Positions 1-9,034 of a stretch of 64,000 nt of DNA are shown here, piece after piece. Within the stretch, counting starts at the first letter, position 1. Each line of letters starts with the position of its first letter. Source of the stretch: Alopecurus myosuroides (lineage: Eukaryota > Streptophyta > Magnoliopsida > Poales > Poaceae); contig CM054059.1 of the NCBI GenBank assembly GCA_028641055.1, positions 435,492,167 to 435,556,166 of the forward strand, in the 5' to 3' direction. The notes beneath the pieces are model-generated. The model was not told where the DNA came from. It did not search any database and was given only the letters and a program-made list of their open reading frames with translations. Position numbers and translations under genes: made by a program.

Positions 1-298
1 CAGGTCGAGGGGTTTTGGTTTCGTCACATATGGCTCTGCCGAGGAGGTCAACAAGGCCATCTCAAAGCTTGACGGCGTGGTACGTTCTTGCAACACGCAT
101 GTTAACCTTTTTGCAACGTCAAGTTTTAGCACCTGCGTAGTTGTTTGGAGTGACCTGTACAGTTCTTGCACATTGTTTTCTGACAATAGGGGAATGCTAA
201 TTGAGTGTATTGTTTTTGTTGTGTAGGACCTGGACGGCAGGCAGATCCGAGTTACAGTTGCGGAGTCCAAGCCGAGGGAGCAAAGGCCGCGATACTAG
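1..298 (+). CDS. RRM RNA-binding protein, 3' end (partial)
   Basis: Two exons are visible, 2-79 and 227-298, joined in frame across a 147-base GT-AG intron (80-226); earlier exons lie outside the window. The first exon holds the RNP1 octamer RGFGFVTY, followed by the alpha-2 helix of the RRM (AEEVNKAISKLDG). The second gives the last beta strand (IRVTVAE) and a short basic tail ending E-Q-R-P-R-Y before TAG at 296-298. RRM proteins bind single-stranded RNA. The pattern R-G-F-G-F-V-T with L-D-G...GR-I-R-V and a terminal RRM is typical of plant RNP-type proteins, including the chloroplast ones, but the targeting end is not visible, so location cannot be told. No breaks are seen. This is the only gene in the window that appears intact and host-derived. 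Confidence 0.85.
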
Positions 299-806
299 AT
301 AATGCTGACTTTGGTTAGTGATCCATTATGTGTTCCGTGAGTGTTAGTCTGTAGTAGTTTCTACTCTTTTCTCGCTGTGGATGGGAGACTGGAAGGTGAA
401 TTTGTATACGGGATGGATTTTCTCTGCCGTGCAATGCACACGGCGTACGTACTTGTGCTCGTTGCGCCTCTTCATAGAGAAGTAGAAATTTTGTCGAAGT
501 CACTCTATATGCTTAGCAGCAGGTGATGTATGATATCATTATTAAAACCTTTCTGAATGTCGTTTATGGTGCTATGTATGGCTCTATTCTTCTCCCGTAA
601 AAAAATAAGCATTGTTTGGCCTTTCCTTATGGCTCGCTTCGAAATTTCTATTTATATGTGCAAATCTTTACTGAAAAACAGCCAAACCGTGACTATTTCG
701 GCCCTACGCGCTGCGGTCAAGAGGGCAAACCCTTTCCTAATACGACTCGCAATTAAATCTGCGCTCTTTGTGGCACGAATCCGTCGCGGATGCCGCGAGG
801 TGACCA
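299..806 (+). other. 3' untranslated region and downstream spacer of the RRM gene
   Basis: No open reading frame of note follows the stop codon. The stretch 351-605 is of special interest because a diverged copy of it lies at 30163-30360 on the same strand. From about 660 the sequence becomes the upstream region of the RING gene. I could not place a clear poly(A) signal. Confidence 0.5.
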
Positions 807-813
807 TATAAAA
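807..813 (+). promoter_or_regulatory. TATA box of the RING gene
   Basis: TATAAAA lies about 125 bases ahead of the ATG at 936 in a GC-balanced upstream region. Position and sequence fit a plant core promoter. The downstream gene is broken, so the site may no longer serve a purpose. Confidence 0.5.
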
Positions 814-935
814 GCATGTAACGACGAGACATATGGTGTACCATCAAGCGCCGCCGTGGACTAATTTTCCGTACTGCTCCAAACTAGGGCAAGCAGCGGA
901 ACGCGACTGCTCCCCATCGTGTAGTAAGCTCCACC

Positions 936-1448
936 ATGGCTCACCCCGACGGCGGCAGCGGCAGCCACGTGGTCGACATCGACGCCAACGGCGACGACGG
1001 AACCAAACACACGGAGCCGCCTCTCGCCGTCGCCACCGACGTGGTACGTCCCGAGCCGTCCGACTGCGCGGTGTGCATGGAGCCACTCGAGTGGGTGGCG
1101 ATCGGGCCATGCGGTCACCGCGAGGTGTGCTCCGACTATGCCGTCCACATCCGCGTCTGCGCCCGCCCCAAGCCGACCGATCGCCTGTGCAGCATCTGCA
1201 GGGAACCCCGAACCCTGCCCCGCCGTCGTCGTCACCAAGTCAGGCGGCGGGCGGCATCTGTACACAAAGCTCGCGTCGCTGGGCTCCTTCCAGGGGCGGG
1301 TGGGCGACTACTGGTACCACGCCGCCTCCGCCGCCTACTTCGACGACGAGCGGCAGTATGAGGCGACGAGGATGGCGTATCTCGACCTGGAGGGCGGAGA
1401 CGCGCGCATCAAGGACGCCGTCGGCTGCGTCTGCTCGCCTGTAGCGAC
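936..1448 (+). pseudogene. RING-finger (C3HC4-like) protein, frameshifted and truncated by a CACTA insertion
   Basis: The ATG at 936 has a strong context (CCACCATGG). Residues about 48-90 read as a RING finger: C-A-V-C, then P-C-G-H, R-E-V-C and L-C-S-I-C. The layout 'CAVCxEPLEWVAxGPCGH' is, from memory, that of plant homologues of Hel2/ZNF598-type ubiquitin ligases, which act on stalled ribosomes. The fifth zinc ligand is missing: the residue after C-S-D is Tyr instead of Cys. After S-I-C-R-E-P the family-like continuation (PAVVVTK, then YWYH and AAYFDDE) is found in another frame, so one base has been gained or two lost near 1195-1210. The reading is then cut at 1449 by the CACTA. It is a relic that was decaying before or besides the insertion. 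Confidence 0.75.
1446..1448 (+). repeat. 3-bp target site duplication GAC, left copy
   Basis: GAC stands directly before the CACTA terminus CACTGGTA; the matching GAC is at 28659-28661 after the right end. Three-base duplications are the rule for CACTA elements. The preceding base is C on the left, and the last base assigned to the right end is also C, so a four-base CGAC reading is possible. Confidence 0.7.
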
Positions 1449-1480
1449 CACTGGTATAGTCCCGGTTCGCAAAGGCCATT

Positions 1481-1643
1481 AGTCCCGGCCGCGCAATCGG
1501 GACTGATATGCGCGACTAAAGACCACTCTATAGTCGCGCCACTTACGGACCGGGACTAAAAGCCCATCCACGTGGGCGCCAGGAGTCCGTCGGGGCGGAG
1601 AACCTTTAGTCCCGGTTCTCGTGGCTAACCGGGACTGAAGGTC
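1481..1643. repeat. CACTA subterminal repeats, left end
   Basis: Several copies of the motif TTAGTCCCGG and its complement CCGGGACTAAA, plus variants with TAGTCGCG, lie within 200 bases of the terminus, partly as foldbacks (for example 1601-1640). In En/Spm-type elements such subterminal motifs are bound by TnpA; that binding here is inferred. Confidence 0.75.
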
Positions 1644-1935
1644 TCGTCCGCAGGTTTAGGGTTTTAGCCCCCCTAAAGCTGGTTTCTTTTTAATTTGTTT
1701 TGTTTTATTTCTTTTATATCTTATTTTGTGTTTTATTTTAATTTTGATGAAGTTTCAGTACATATATATATATATATTTTACGCTACTATATACATGCAT
1801 ATATGAAATTTCAAACAAGAAGAATTCAATAGGAATATATAATATATATTCAATCTCGGGTGACCATATACAACTTCGAACAAATTTCCATATACACAAT
1901 TAAGATGGATGACCATACACAACTTCGAACAAGTT
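1644..1935. other. AT-rich 3' part of the CACTA, no gene seen
   Basis: T-rich sequence with a short (TA)n run near 1763-1776, downstream of the last exon of the TnpA/Ulp1 gene. It most likely holds the 3' UTR and polyadenylation region of that gene; no clear signal can be singled out. Confidence 0.4.
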
Positions 1936-4900
1936 TCAATCTCGGAGATGCATATAAGTATCATCGTCGGTGGACGCATAGTGTTCTTCTTGAGGATCGA
2001 CGACATGCCTAAGGAAAAATCCTGCTATTTCCTCTTGAATTGGTCGGAAGCGAGCTTCTGGACTAAGCGTCCTCCGCAAGTTATTGAGACTCTTCCGCGT
2101 GCTCTCCGACTTCTTCCTCTAAGAGATTTCTTTCCGTATGTTCTCACAAACATAGTATCCACATAGATTGGTCCCCGGTGGCTGCTTATCCACACGAAGC
2201 ATATTTTTAAATTCTAGCTGATGTTTGAATCCACCGACATTTTCTTTTGAGAACCGTCTCCAAACTCTACAGTGCAAAGAAAATTAAATGAACAAGGGAG
2301 TTATTAGCTTCTGCATATTAGGAAATGAACAAAAGAGACCGATCGATATAGAGCGCAAATGATTGAAAATAATTACCTTTGCAACATTTTTCTCATGTCG
2401 ATCCAATGCTTTGGATCTGAATTCATAAAGTCCATGATAAAAACTGTGGAGGTGTGAAGTTCAATTTTTAGCAGCATCCAGTGGAACCCGCGGACACGTT
2501 ACATGCACAGTCATGCATAACTTATCGATTAGACATACCATGCATGGAGTAAACAAAAGAGAATGGGCACAAGAGAGAAACACTGACCCAAAATGGTAAG
2601 GAAATAGAATATGACTTTTGAGTTCATGCTTTTTAAGAAAATTGTACAAGTTTTTCTCCACGTCTAGGGGTGACGTTCTAACATAGTTCCATTAATGATT
2701 TGTGGGTTAATGAACCCAACATCATGGATAAGTCTTATTTTGCATTCCCAAATCTTCAATCTGCATAATAGCGTACGCAACAATATAGTTAGGACAATAT
2801 ATATATATATTTAGTGTAGGCAATGAAGAACGAGATGAGGTAGAAATAAATCACTTACAAAACGTAGCAACTCAGGATAGATTTGTCAAGCTCGCGCAGA
2901 TTGAACAGCTGGAACAATTCACTCATCTCAACTGCTACAGAGTACTTTTTGGTGTGATGCTCCTCTGTAACATCCACATAAACAAATTCTTTGTCGGACC
3001 ATGATATGAAATGTTTGTACCAACGTAGCAGACTTTGCATTAGTGGTGGTAGACTCTTTTCCTGCGTAGGCTCGACGAGAGGCCCTTTCTTCTCATATTG
3101 TAATGCTACCTCAGCCATTGGCGCATCGTCCAGGCCTAACAAGGCACGAAGAGACATACCCACCTCGGACGCATTTTTCATGGCAGTAGCTACAGTCAAT
3201 CCCATTGCTGCCGCAGCTGCTCTGACCTCGGGGTCCTGTTCCGGACCGGCTTTCACTATGAGCGGGGGGGGATCGATTGTTTACTCTGCATCCCGAGCTG
3301 GTCAACTTGTTTCCCGCTTTTTTTCCTTTCTTCTTTCTCCTCCGTCAATGCTTGTGCTTGCCTACGAACTTCATTTTCATAGTCTTTAGGCAAATTCTTC
3401 TCGGCTTGGGATGGTGTCGACAAAAAACTCGTAGCCCACTTCTGTACCGGCGGAGGGTATACTTCCTTGGGCTTAGGCTCCCTTAGCGCCTTCCTATTGG
3501 ACTCATTTCTCATAGTCAGCCTTCGCGGCCAATTTGGTTTCAGCATCACTAAGTTCCCAAGGCCTTGGGGGGATAGGCTTCAGTGATGGCTCCGGTACCC
3601 TTGTGGTCTTAGGTACATAAGGCTCTGTGTTAATAGTCAGCTTCTGTTTCTTCGCCGGAGGAGCAATGGGGGGCGATGGCAGCTTATCCGCCGGAGGAGG
3701 AATGGGGGGCGACGGCTGCTTATCCGTTGGAGGAGGAATGGGGGGCGACGACTGCTTATCCGCCGGAGGAGAATTGGGGGCGGCGGCAGCTTATCCGTCA
3801 GAGGAGGATTGGGGGGCGGCGGCTGCGTATCCGCCGGAGGCGGATTGGTGGGCGACGCCTGCTTACCCGCCGGAGATTGTGGATCGGGGGACGGCGTCGA
3901 AGGGCGTGAAGGAGGCGTAGGTGAACCAGCACCAGCACCACCACCACCACCACCTGGACCATCGGAGGGGGGTGGACTTGCTGGCCTTGGCGTCTCGCCT
4001 GGAAACACTATGTAGTTCTTTTTCCATAGAATGAACTGGCGCTTGACATCTCCAAGTCTTCTCTCCCCTTCGGGTGTAGCTATGTCAATCTCCAGGTCCT
4101 CAAACACTTGGAGTATGTCTTCCACCATGACACGAGCATAGCCATATGGAATGGGGTTGTTGTGGTGGAGTGCTCCAGGTGTATAGGGTAAAGCACTGCC
4201 GGTAGCTACCTTCGTGGAAATGTTCCCCACGGGATAGTGCAGATCACATTCTTTCATCTCCTTTACATCATCCACGGGGTAGTGAGGCTCCGGTGCACGA
4301 CTCTCGATCATCGGTGCATTAGCACCTGCAGTCGGGGCCTCCGTGGAAGCCATGCTGCTTCTCCGCTGATGCTTCATGCGGCCCTGCAGCCGTCGATCTT
4401 TCTTTCTCAAGTATTCCATGCACGGTCTGCTTCAAATCACTAACTTACGATGCAAGCTTCGCCAGAAGATCTGCATCCCGGTCCGTCTTTCTCTTACGGC
4501 TTCTGTAACAGTACGGGTCATTTTCCTGGGAAAACCCTACTTTCCACGGCATTCTGCCTTTGCCTCGTATATGTCCTCCGTGTTCAGGATTCCCGAGGGC
4601 ATGGGTCAGTGCGTCTCTCTCTCTGTTGAACGTGAGCAAGCCCTGTTGAGCTTTGGCCATTGCGTCAATAAGGTGTTGGGTGGGAGCAAACGTTTTCTGC
4701 CGATGAACACACGCCCCTGTCTCCGGGTCTAGCGATCCCCCATGCCCGTACCACCACATTTTGGCTCTTTCGTCCCATCCCTCTGTACCTAGAGGGATTC
4801 CTCTTGCCCTCAGGCCATCCTCCATCTTCTGCCACTTAGGCGCCGAAACGCGGTATCCTCCTGGCCCCATAACATGATGGTACTGTTTCTTATCCGCATT

Positions 4901-5783
4901 AACCTTATTTTTTTCGATATTTCCTTGAAATGCTCCGATTTCTTCCGCGTCACAAATTCTGGCCAATCAGCTCTCAGTTTCTCATGTTGTCCAGTGAAAA
5001 TCGGAGTCTTGCCCTTGCTGACATATTCACGGAACAATTTTTTCTTGAAGTTCCGGAATGCTTCGGCCATCTTCTGAAGAGCGAACTCTTTGACTAGCCT
5101 CCTGCTCTGACGTCCACCCGGAACCTCGTTATCGGATTCATCTTTTTGTTGTATTCCAGAGGTAGAATGAAATGTACCATAAGCTTTCTCCACAGATCCT
5201 TTTTCGTTCTCTTGTCGACATAACTGAAACCAAGACGTGCTTTCTTTGGCTCCTTCCATTCCTGGACGGTGATCGGGACGTTGTCTCTAACAATGACTCC
5301 ACATTGGTTGATAAACTTTGTGGTGTGCTGTAGGGGCTTGCCGGTTTCACCGACTGATTCGATGGTATATGTTTCTCCTTCTTTCATCGACCTGGATTTG
5401 CCACGCTTTGTCGTACTCGATCCGGCCGAGGGCTAAAATAAGAAAGAGAGTCGCGCGCGTTAATGCATATGTATTCACATTTCAGTAAGTTTGTATCACG
5501 AGATGCTCAATGTATATATATATACCTCGCCGGAGGTGGTTGGTCTTTGCAATTGGAGATCGTCGTTTGTCGACGGTTCACCTTCGTCGACAATGTTCGT
5601 TCCTTCACCCTCTTGATCATCGACAATGTCCGTTTCTCCACCTTCTTGATCATCAAGGTTCAGATAAGAAGAGACTACATCATCTTCTGGGCCCGGCACA
5701 TAAGGGATCTCGTTGGCTATGATGTCGAATATATAACCTTCAGCCTCCTGATCCGTAAGCGGCAAGGCTCTATTGTCCTCCAT
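1936..5783 (-). pseudogene. CACTA ORF2: TnpA-like (Ptta/En/Spm) protein with C-terminal Ulp1-type protease, five exons, several lesions
   Basis: Exons on the minus strand: 5783-5526, 5432-2859, 2760-2588, 2487-2377, 2266-1936. Exon 1 starts at ATG 5783 and is very acidic. Exon 2 holds the plant transposase (Ptta/En/Spm) domain (RRLVKEFALQKMAEAF, then MGPGGYR, then HGG...DPETG, then GNPEHGG), a second domain (HYPVDDVKE, then PGALHHNNPIPYGYARV) and a proline-rich repeat. The last exons read as a C48/Ulp1 protease: F-H-W with the catalytic His, I-M-D with the Asp, and N-L-C-G-Y-Y-V-C-E with the catalytic Cys. Such enzymes cut SUMO-like tags; a role in transposition is unknown. Lesions: one-base losses at 5143-5147, 4908-4914, near 3770, 3264-3271 and 2667-2670; a frame change near 4390; in-frame stops near 4443 and at 2119-2121; and GG in place of the AG acceptor at 2488-2489. 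Confidence 0.75.
5433..5525 (-). other. Intron 1 of the TnpA/Ulp1 gene
   Basis: On the minus strand the intron begins GTATATATA and ends CTTATTTTAG, joining exon 1 (86 codons, phase 0) to exon 2 in frame. Good donor and acceptor and a pyrimidine-rich 3' part support it. Confidence 0.7.
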
Positions 5784-6239
5784 ATGTCACTCCTGCAGAC
5801 ATGCATGTAGAAAAATTAATTAAGTATATAGGAGACTTAGCAAATATTGTTGTAGAAGGAGGGAAAACAGATTGCTAGGGTTTTGGGTGGAAGAACGATG
5901 ACCACCGGAGGGGGAAAACCATACTTTAGAGGTGTGTCCAAGATTAGTTGCTCAAATGACTTGGAGAACCCCATAGCTAGGTTGCATTTGCTTTCCTGGT
6001 CATTTTGGTATATTACACTTAATATTCTGAATTTATTGAATTAAAACTTATTTTCATTATTTTAATGAATTTAATTCAAATTCAAATATGGTCTCATTTT
6101 GAACTTTTTGTCAAACATGATTGAAAATGATATAAACAGACAGCTTACATTTTTGCGAACATTTTGCATATTTTTCCATAATTTTTGGAATTATAAATTA
6201 AAAGTTATTTAATTTAGAAGATTTAATTATTTTCTGTAA
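5784..6239. other. AT-rich stretch, probably leader intron of the TnpA/Ulp1 gene
   Basis: No reading frame or repeat stands out. It lies between the first coding exon and the GC-rich leader upstream, so an intron in the 5' UTR is the simplest guess. Confidence 0.35.
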
Positions 6240-6730
6240 TTCCATATACAGTGGGCCCCACGTGTCACGATGACGTCATTTTAAAAAAACTCACCAACAC
6301 GTGGCCAGGTGACATCATGATGACGTCACCCTGGCGTCACACGGTGGCCGGCGGTGTGGCAGTTTCTGCTCTCGGGTCTCCGGCGATTCCGGCCACGGGG
6401 AAGGGTCTCTGGCGATTCCGGCCACGGTTCGAGGGCGGCGCGAGGCCTGCGGGGAGGGCGGCGTTGGTTCGTGGTCGCCGTTCGAGAGCGGGAGGGCGGC
6501 GTTGGTTCGAGGGCGGCGCGAGGCCCGCGGGGAACCTACCGGAGACGGCGACGGGGCGGGGCCGGAGCAGGGCGGAGGCGGTGGAGAGAAGGGCGCGGGC
6601 GACGGCGATGGCGACGGCGCGGTACTCTCGCAGAGTCTCTGCGCGGGCGACGACGACGGAATCAGGGAAGATCAGACGAGCAAGGCGCCGGCGCGAGGAA
6701 GACGAGGGTTTGGGACTTAGAAATTTTTGG
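6240..6730 (-). promoter_or_regulatory. GC-rich 5' leader of the TnpA/Ulp1 gene
   Basis: The block is very rich in CG dinucleotides and contains imperfect internal duplications (GGCGATTCCGGCCACG twice near 6379-6426; a GGGAGGGCGGCGTTGG unit twice). Read on the minus strand it resembles a plant 5' UTR, starting about 30 bases after the TATA at 6740-6745. Its long plus-strand open frames are by-products of the high GC content. Confidence 0.5.
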
Positions 6731-6739
6731 GGCCGGAAA

Positions 6740-6745
6740 TATATA
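6740..6745 (-). promoter_or_regulatory. TATA box of the TnpA/Ulp1 gene
   Basis: TATATA on the minus strand, directly downstream of the foldback that ends at 6753 and upstream of the GC-rich leader. The same order of foldback and TATA is found ahead of the two other minus-strand genes of the element. Confidence 0.5.
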
Positions 6746-6752
6746 GGGCCAG

Positions 6753-6970
6753 CCTTTAGTCCCGGTTGGGGACACCAACCGTGACTAAAGGTCCCATCCG
6801 GGTACTCTCCGCGGGCCTTTAGTCCCGGTTCGTGACACCAACCGGGACTAAAGGGGTACCTTTAGTCGCGGTTGGTGTCACGAACCGCGACTAAAGGTTT
6901 TTCGCGGCGTTTTCGTTCCCGCGCGGAAAGAGGCTTTAGTCGCGGGTAGTGTCACGAACCGCGACTAAAG
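6753..6970. repeat. Four CACTA-type foldbacks inside the element
   Basis: Units at 6753-6791, 6816-6854, 6859-6897 and 6933-6970 each pair an arm TTTAGTC(C/G)CGGTT with its complement over a loop of about 10 bases. These are the subterminal motifs of the element but lie 5.3 kb from its left end, next to the TATA of the TnpA/Ulp1 gene. Confidence 0.8.
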
Positions 6971-7000
6971 GTGCTTTTTCAAATACTTTTCCTTTTTCCA

Positions 7001-7350
7001 ATCTTAAAAATACAAATAATATATCAGAAAATTCAGAAAAATAAAACTACTTCTTTTTAAAATCTTAAAAATACAAAATAATATGAAAATTCAGAAAAAT
7101 AAAACTACTTCATTTTAAAATCTTAAAAATATAAATAATATATCATAAAAATTCAGAAAAATAAAACTACTACATTTTAAAATCTTAAAAATACAAATAA
7201 TATATCAGAAAATTCAGAAAAATAAAACTACTTCATTTTAAAATCTTAAAAATACAAATAATATATCAGAAAATTCAGAAAAATAAAACTACTTCATTTT
7301 AAAATCTTAAAAATACAAATAATATATCAGAAAATTCAGAAAAATAAAAC
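7001..7350. repeat. Minisatellite, six units of about 61 bp
   Basis: The string ATCTTAAAAATACAAATAAT begins copies at 7001, 7062, 7120, 7182, 7243 and 7304, each with a TCAGAAAAATAAAACTACTT part. Units differ by a few bases and small indels. It is AT-rich and without coding signal. Confidence 0.9.
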
Positions 7351-7430
7351 CCCTTTAGTCCCGGCATGTTTTACCAACCGAGACGAAATGGTTAGGGTTT
7401 TGTTCCATCCAATCAGAAAGATTCACACAC
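7350..7430 (+). repeat. 80-bp direct repeat, left copy, with decayed CACTA foldback
   Basis: CCCTTTAGTCCCGG, then CCAACCG, TTAGGGTTTTGTT, CCAATCAGA and TTCACAC occur in the same order and orientation as at 8198-8277. The two copies enclose the minus-strand gene 7582-8121. Confidence 0.7.
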
Positions 7431-7433
7431 ATC

Positions 7434-7437
<4 letters not shown>

Positions 7438-7474
<37 letters not shown>
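7438..7474. repeat. (TA)n microsatellite
   Basis: An uninterrupted TA run of about 36 bases in the 3' flank of the gene at 7582-8121. Confidence 0.9.
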
Positions 7475-7476
<2 letters not shown>

Positions 7477-7581
7477 TAAAAAAGACAGTACATAATGGCA
7501 AGAGTGGATCTAAACTTAAACGGAGAGCATAGATGCATGATCGATCTACATAATGGCAAGACACTGTGGATCTGATATCTG

Positions 7582-8121
7582 CTAGTAATACTCCTGCCTA
7601 GGCCTATAGTACTCCGACTCGTAGTCGTCGTAGTCGTCGCCGTCGTCGTCACTATCGTCTGACGGTGCTCTGCACTCCCTCGGAGGATCACGACTCCAGG
7701 ACTGGGCTTGAGGGTAGCGCAGGCGGGGGATATCGCCGGCCCTGATGTAGTCCATGACGCTCTGTAGAGTCCGGCCGGACCACCATAGCCGACGACCGGC
7801 CTCGTGAAATTTCCCAGGAGGCAGACCGTCCTCCTCATACCTGGCGAGCGCCCTCTCACGCCGATTGATGAAGAAGGCATCCCAAGTATGCTGGTTATCG
7901 GGATGCCAACTGGGATTCCTCCGCTGCTCCGGCGTGAGCTCGTGGTAGTGGTTCGTGATGGCCGCCCGACGCGCCACACCTTGAGGAAGAGGAGGGACCG
8001 GCACTCCTCCGGCGCTCAGCATCCAACCGGCGGGAACGTTGTAGCCGCACGGGCAGGGGTAGTTCGAGGCGGAAAGTGCCTCCGCCTGGATGAATGTTAG
8101 AGTGGGTACGGTAGAAGCCAT
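7582..8121 (-). CDS. Unknown 179-residue protein carried by the CACTA
   Basis: The start at 8121 is chosen because it begins a compact reading (MASTVPTLTFIQAEALSASN) about 55 bases after a TATA run (8174-8182); an open frame extends further upstream but has no promoter. The protein has a central basic, Trp-rich part (NPSWHPDNQHTWDAFFINRR; RRLWWSGRTL) and an acidic Ser/Asp/Tyr-rich tail ending R-Q-E-Y-Y. No catalytic motif, signal peptide or membrane segment is seen. I recall similar short hypothetical proteins from cereal genomes but cannot name a family. It is unbroken, GC-rich like a real gene, and enclosed by 80-bp direct repeats. It runs divergently from the AP2-domain gene at 9035, with repeats between them. 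Role unknown. Confidence 0.65.
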   Translation of the reverse strand: MASTVPTLTFIQAEALSASNYPCPCGYNVPAGWMLSAGGVPVPPLPQGVARRAAITNHYHELTPEQRRNPSWHPDNQHTWDAFFINRRERALARYEEDGLPPGKFHEAGRRLWWSGRTLQSVMDYIRAGDIPRLRYPQAQSWSRDPPRECRAPSDDSDDDGDDYDDYESEYYRPRQEYY

Positions 8122-8173
8122 GAGAGAGTGGTGAGTTTGTATGTGTTTATGCCAATGGTGTGGCAATGCATAC

Positions 8174-8182
8174 ATATATATA
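8174..8182 (-). promoter_or_regulatory. TATA box of the gene at 7582-8121
   Basis: TATATATA on the minus strand, about 55 bases before the ATG at 8121 and about 20 bases downstream (minus strand) of the foldback at 8200-8232. Confidence 0.55.
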
Positions 8183-8197
8183 GCGAGAAGAAAACAT

Positions 8198-8277
8198 CCC
8201 TTTAGTCCCGGTTGGGGACACCAACCGGGACTGAATGGGTTAGGGTTTCGTTTGGACCAATCAGATAGAATCACACG
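8198..8277 (+). repeat. 80-bp direct repeat, right copy, with intact foldback
   Basis: It starts with TTTAGTCCCGGTTGG and CCAACCGGGACT as a near-perfect foldback (8201-8232), followed by TTAGGGTTTCGTT, CCAATCAGA and TCACAC. Compare 7350-7430. It forms the upstream part of the promoter of the minus-strand gene. Confidence 0.7.
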
Positions 8278-8281
8278 GATC

Positions 8282-8428
8282 GTGTGTTTCTTTCAAGCGC
8301 TTGTGAGTCGTTGATCCGGGGTGTGTTTCTTTCGAGCTGTTGTGAGCCGTTCGATCAGGGCTACGGTGTGTTTCTTTCGAGCTGTTGTTAGCCGTTGGAT
8401 GAGGGTGTTTCTTAACCGTTGGATCAAA
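8282..8428 (+). repeat. Tandem repeat, about four units of 26-45 bp
   Basis: Units share GTGTGTTTCTTTCGAGCTGT followed by a G(A/C)GCCGTTGGATC-like part and start near 8282, 8320, 8365 and 8404; the last is shortened. The array lies between the two divergent accessory genes. Confidence 0.75.
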
Positions 8429-8490
8429 ACCCTAGCACAACACTTTGTGTGCCGGAGGACCCTATATATAGCCCACCTTCATACACCGGT

Positions 8491-8791
8491 AAGTTCATCG
8501 AGCAAATACAAAACATCCGGATTCGCCATCATACGTCCTGCCGTGCATTTGGTATGCATATTGCACCCAGTAGCCACGGTGGGGCTGTATGATGGCGATA
8601 CCGATTGTTTAGTTCTACATCCCCCTTTAAGGTTTGATACATCATATATTCAGTTTATCGAGCAAATACAAAACATCCGGATTCGCCATCATACGTCCTA
8701 CCGTGCATTCGGTATGCATATTGCACCGAGTAGCCACGGTAGGGCTGTATGATGGTGATACCGATTGTTTTGTTCTACACCCCCCCTTTAA
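8491..8791 (+). repeat. Two tandem copies of a 140-bp unit, period 160 bp
   Basis: ATCGAGCAAATACAAAACAT starts the shared part at 8497 and again at 8657; both copies run to a CCCCCTTTA end (8630 and 8791). They differ at about 10 sites. The unit contains a GTATGATGG / CCATCATAC inverted pair about 90 bases apart. Confidence 0.8.
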
Positions 8792-8878
8792 CACATCCAT
8801 CCATGCTTGGGTCAGTGTTCACTTTGAGCTCGGGTAGTAATGTGCAACTATTTGCTTGGTTGTGCTAGCGTGGCGCGT

Positions 8879-8941
8879 GGCGCGGGAGTTGTGACGCGTG
8901 GCGCGGGAGTTGTGACGCCTGGCGCGGGAGTTGTGACGCGT
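8879..8941 (+). repeat. Three exact-length 21-bp tandem repeats upstream of the AP2 gene
   Basis: Copies at 8879-8899, 8900-8920 and 8921-8941 share GGCGCGGGAGTTGTGACG and differ by one base (GCGT or GCCT end). They end 16 bases before the TATA at 8958, a place where activator sites are expected. Confidence 0.8.
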
Positions 8942-8957
8942 GGCCAGGAGGGCGCGG

Positions 8958-8963
8958 TATAAA
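8958..8963 (+). promoter_or_regulatory. TATA box of the AP2-domain gene
   Basis: TATAAA about 75 bases ahead of the ATG at 9035, in a GC-rich promoter with three 21-bp repeats just upstream. Confidence 0.6.
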
Positions 8964-9034
8964 CTGTCGCGCCTCGAGCGCGTCTTCTCCTCTCCACGCG
9001 CCCACTCCTCTCCATGCACCGTCGCGCTTCCACC

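Noticed and set aside
6251..6784. Long plus-strand frames in the GC-rich block
   Set aside because: Arg/Gly/Ala-rich readings in all frames caused by GC content; the block fits a minus-strand 5' leader.
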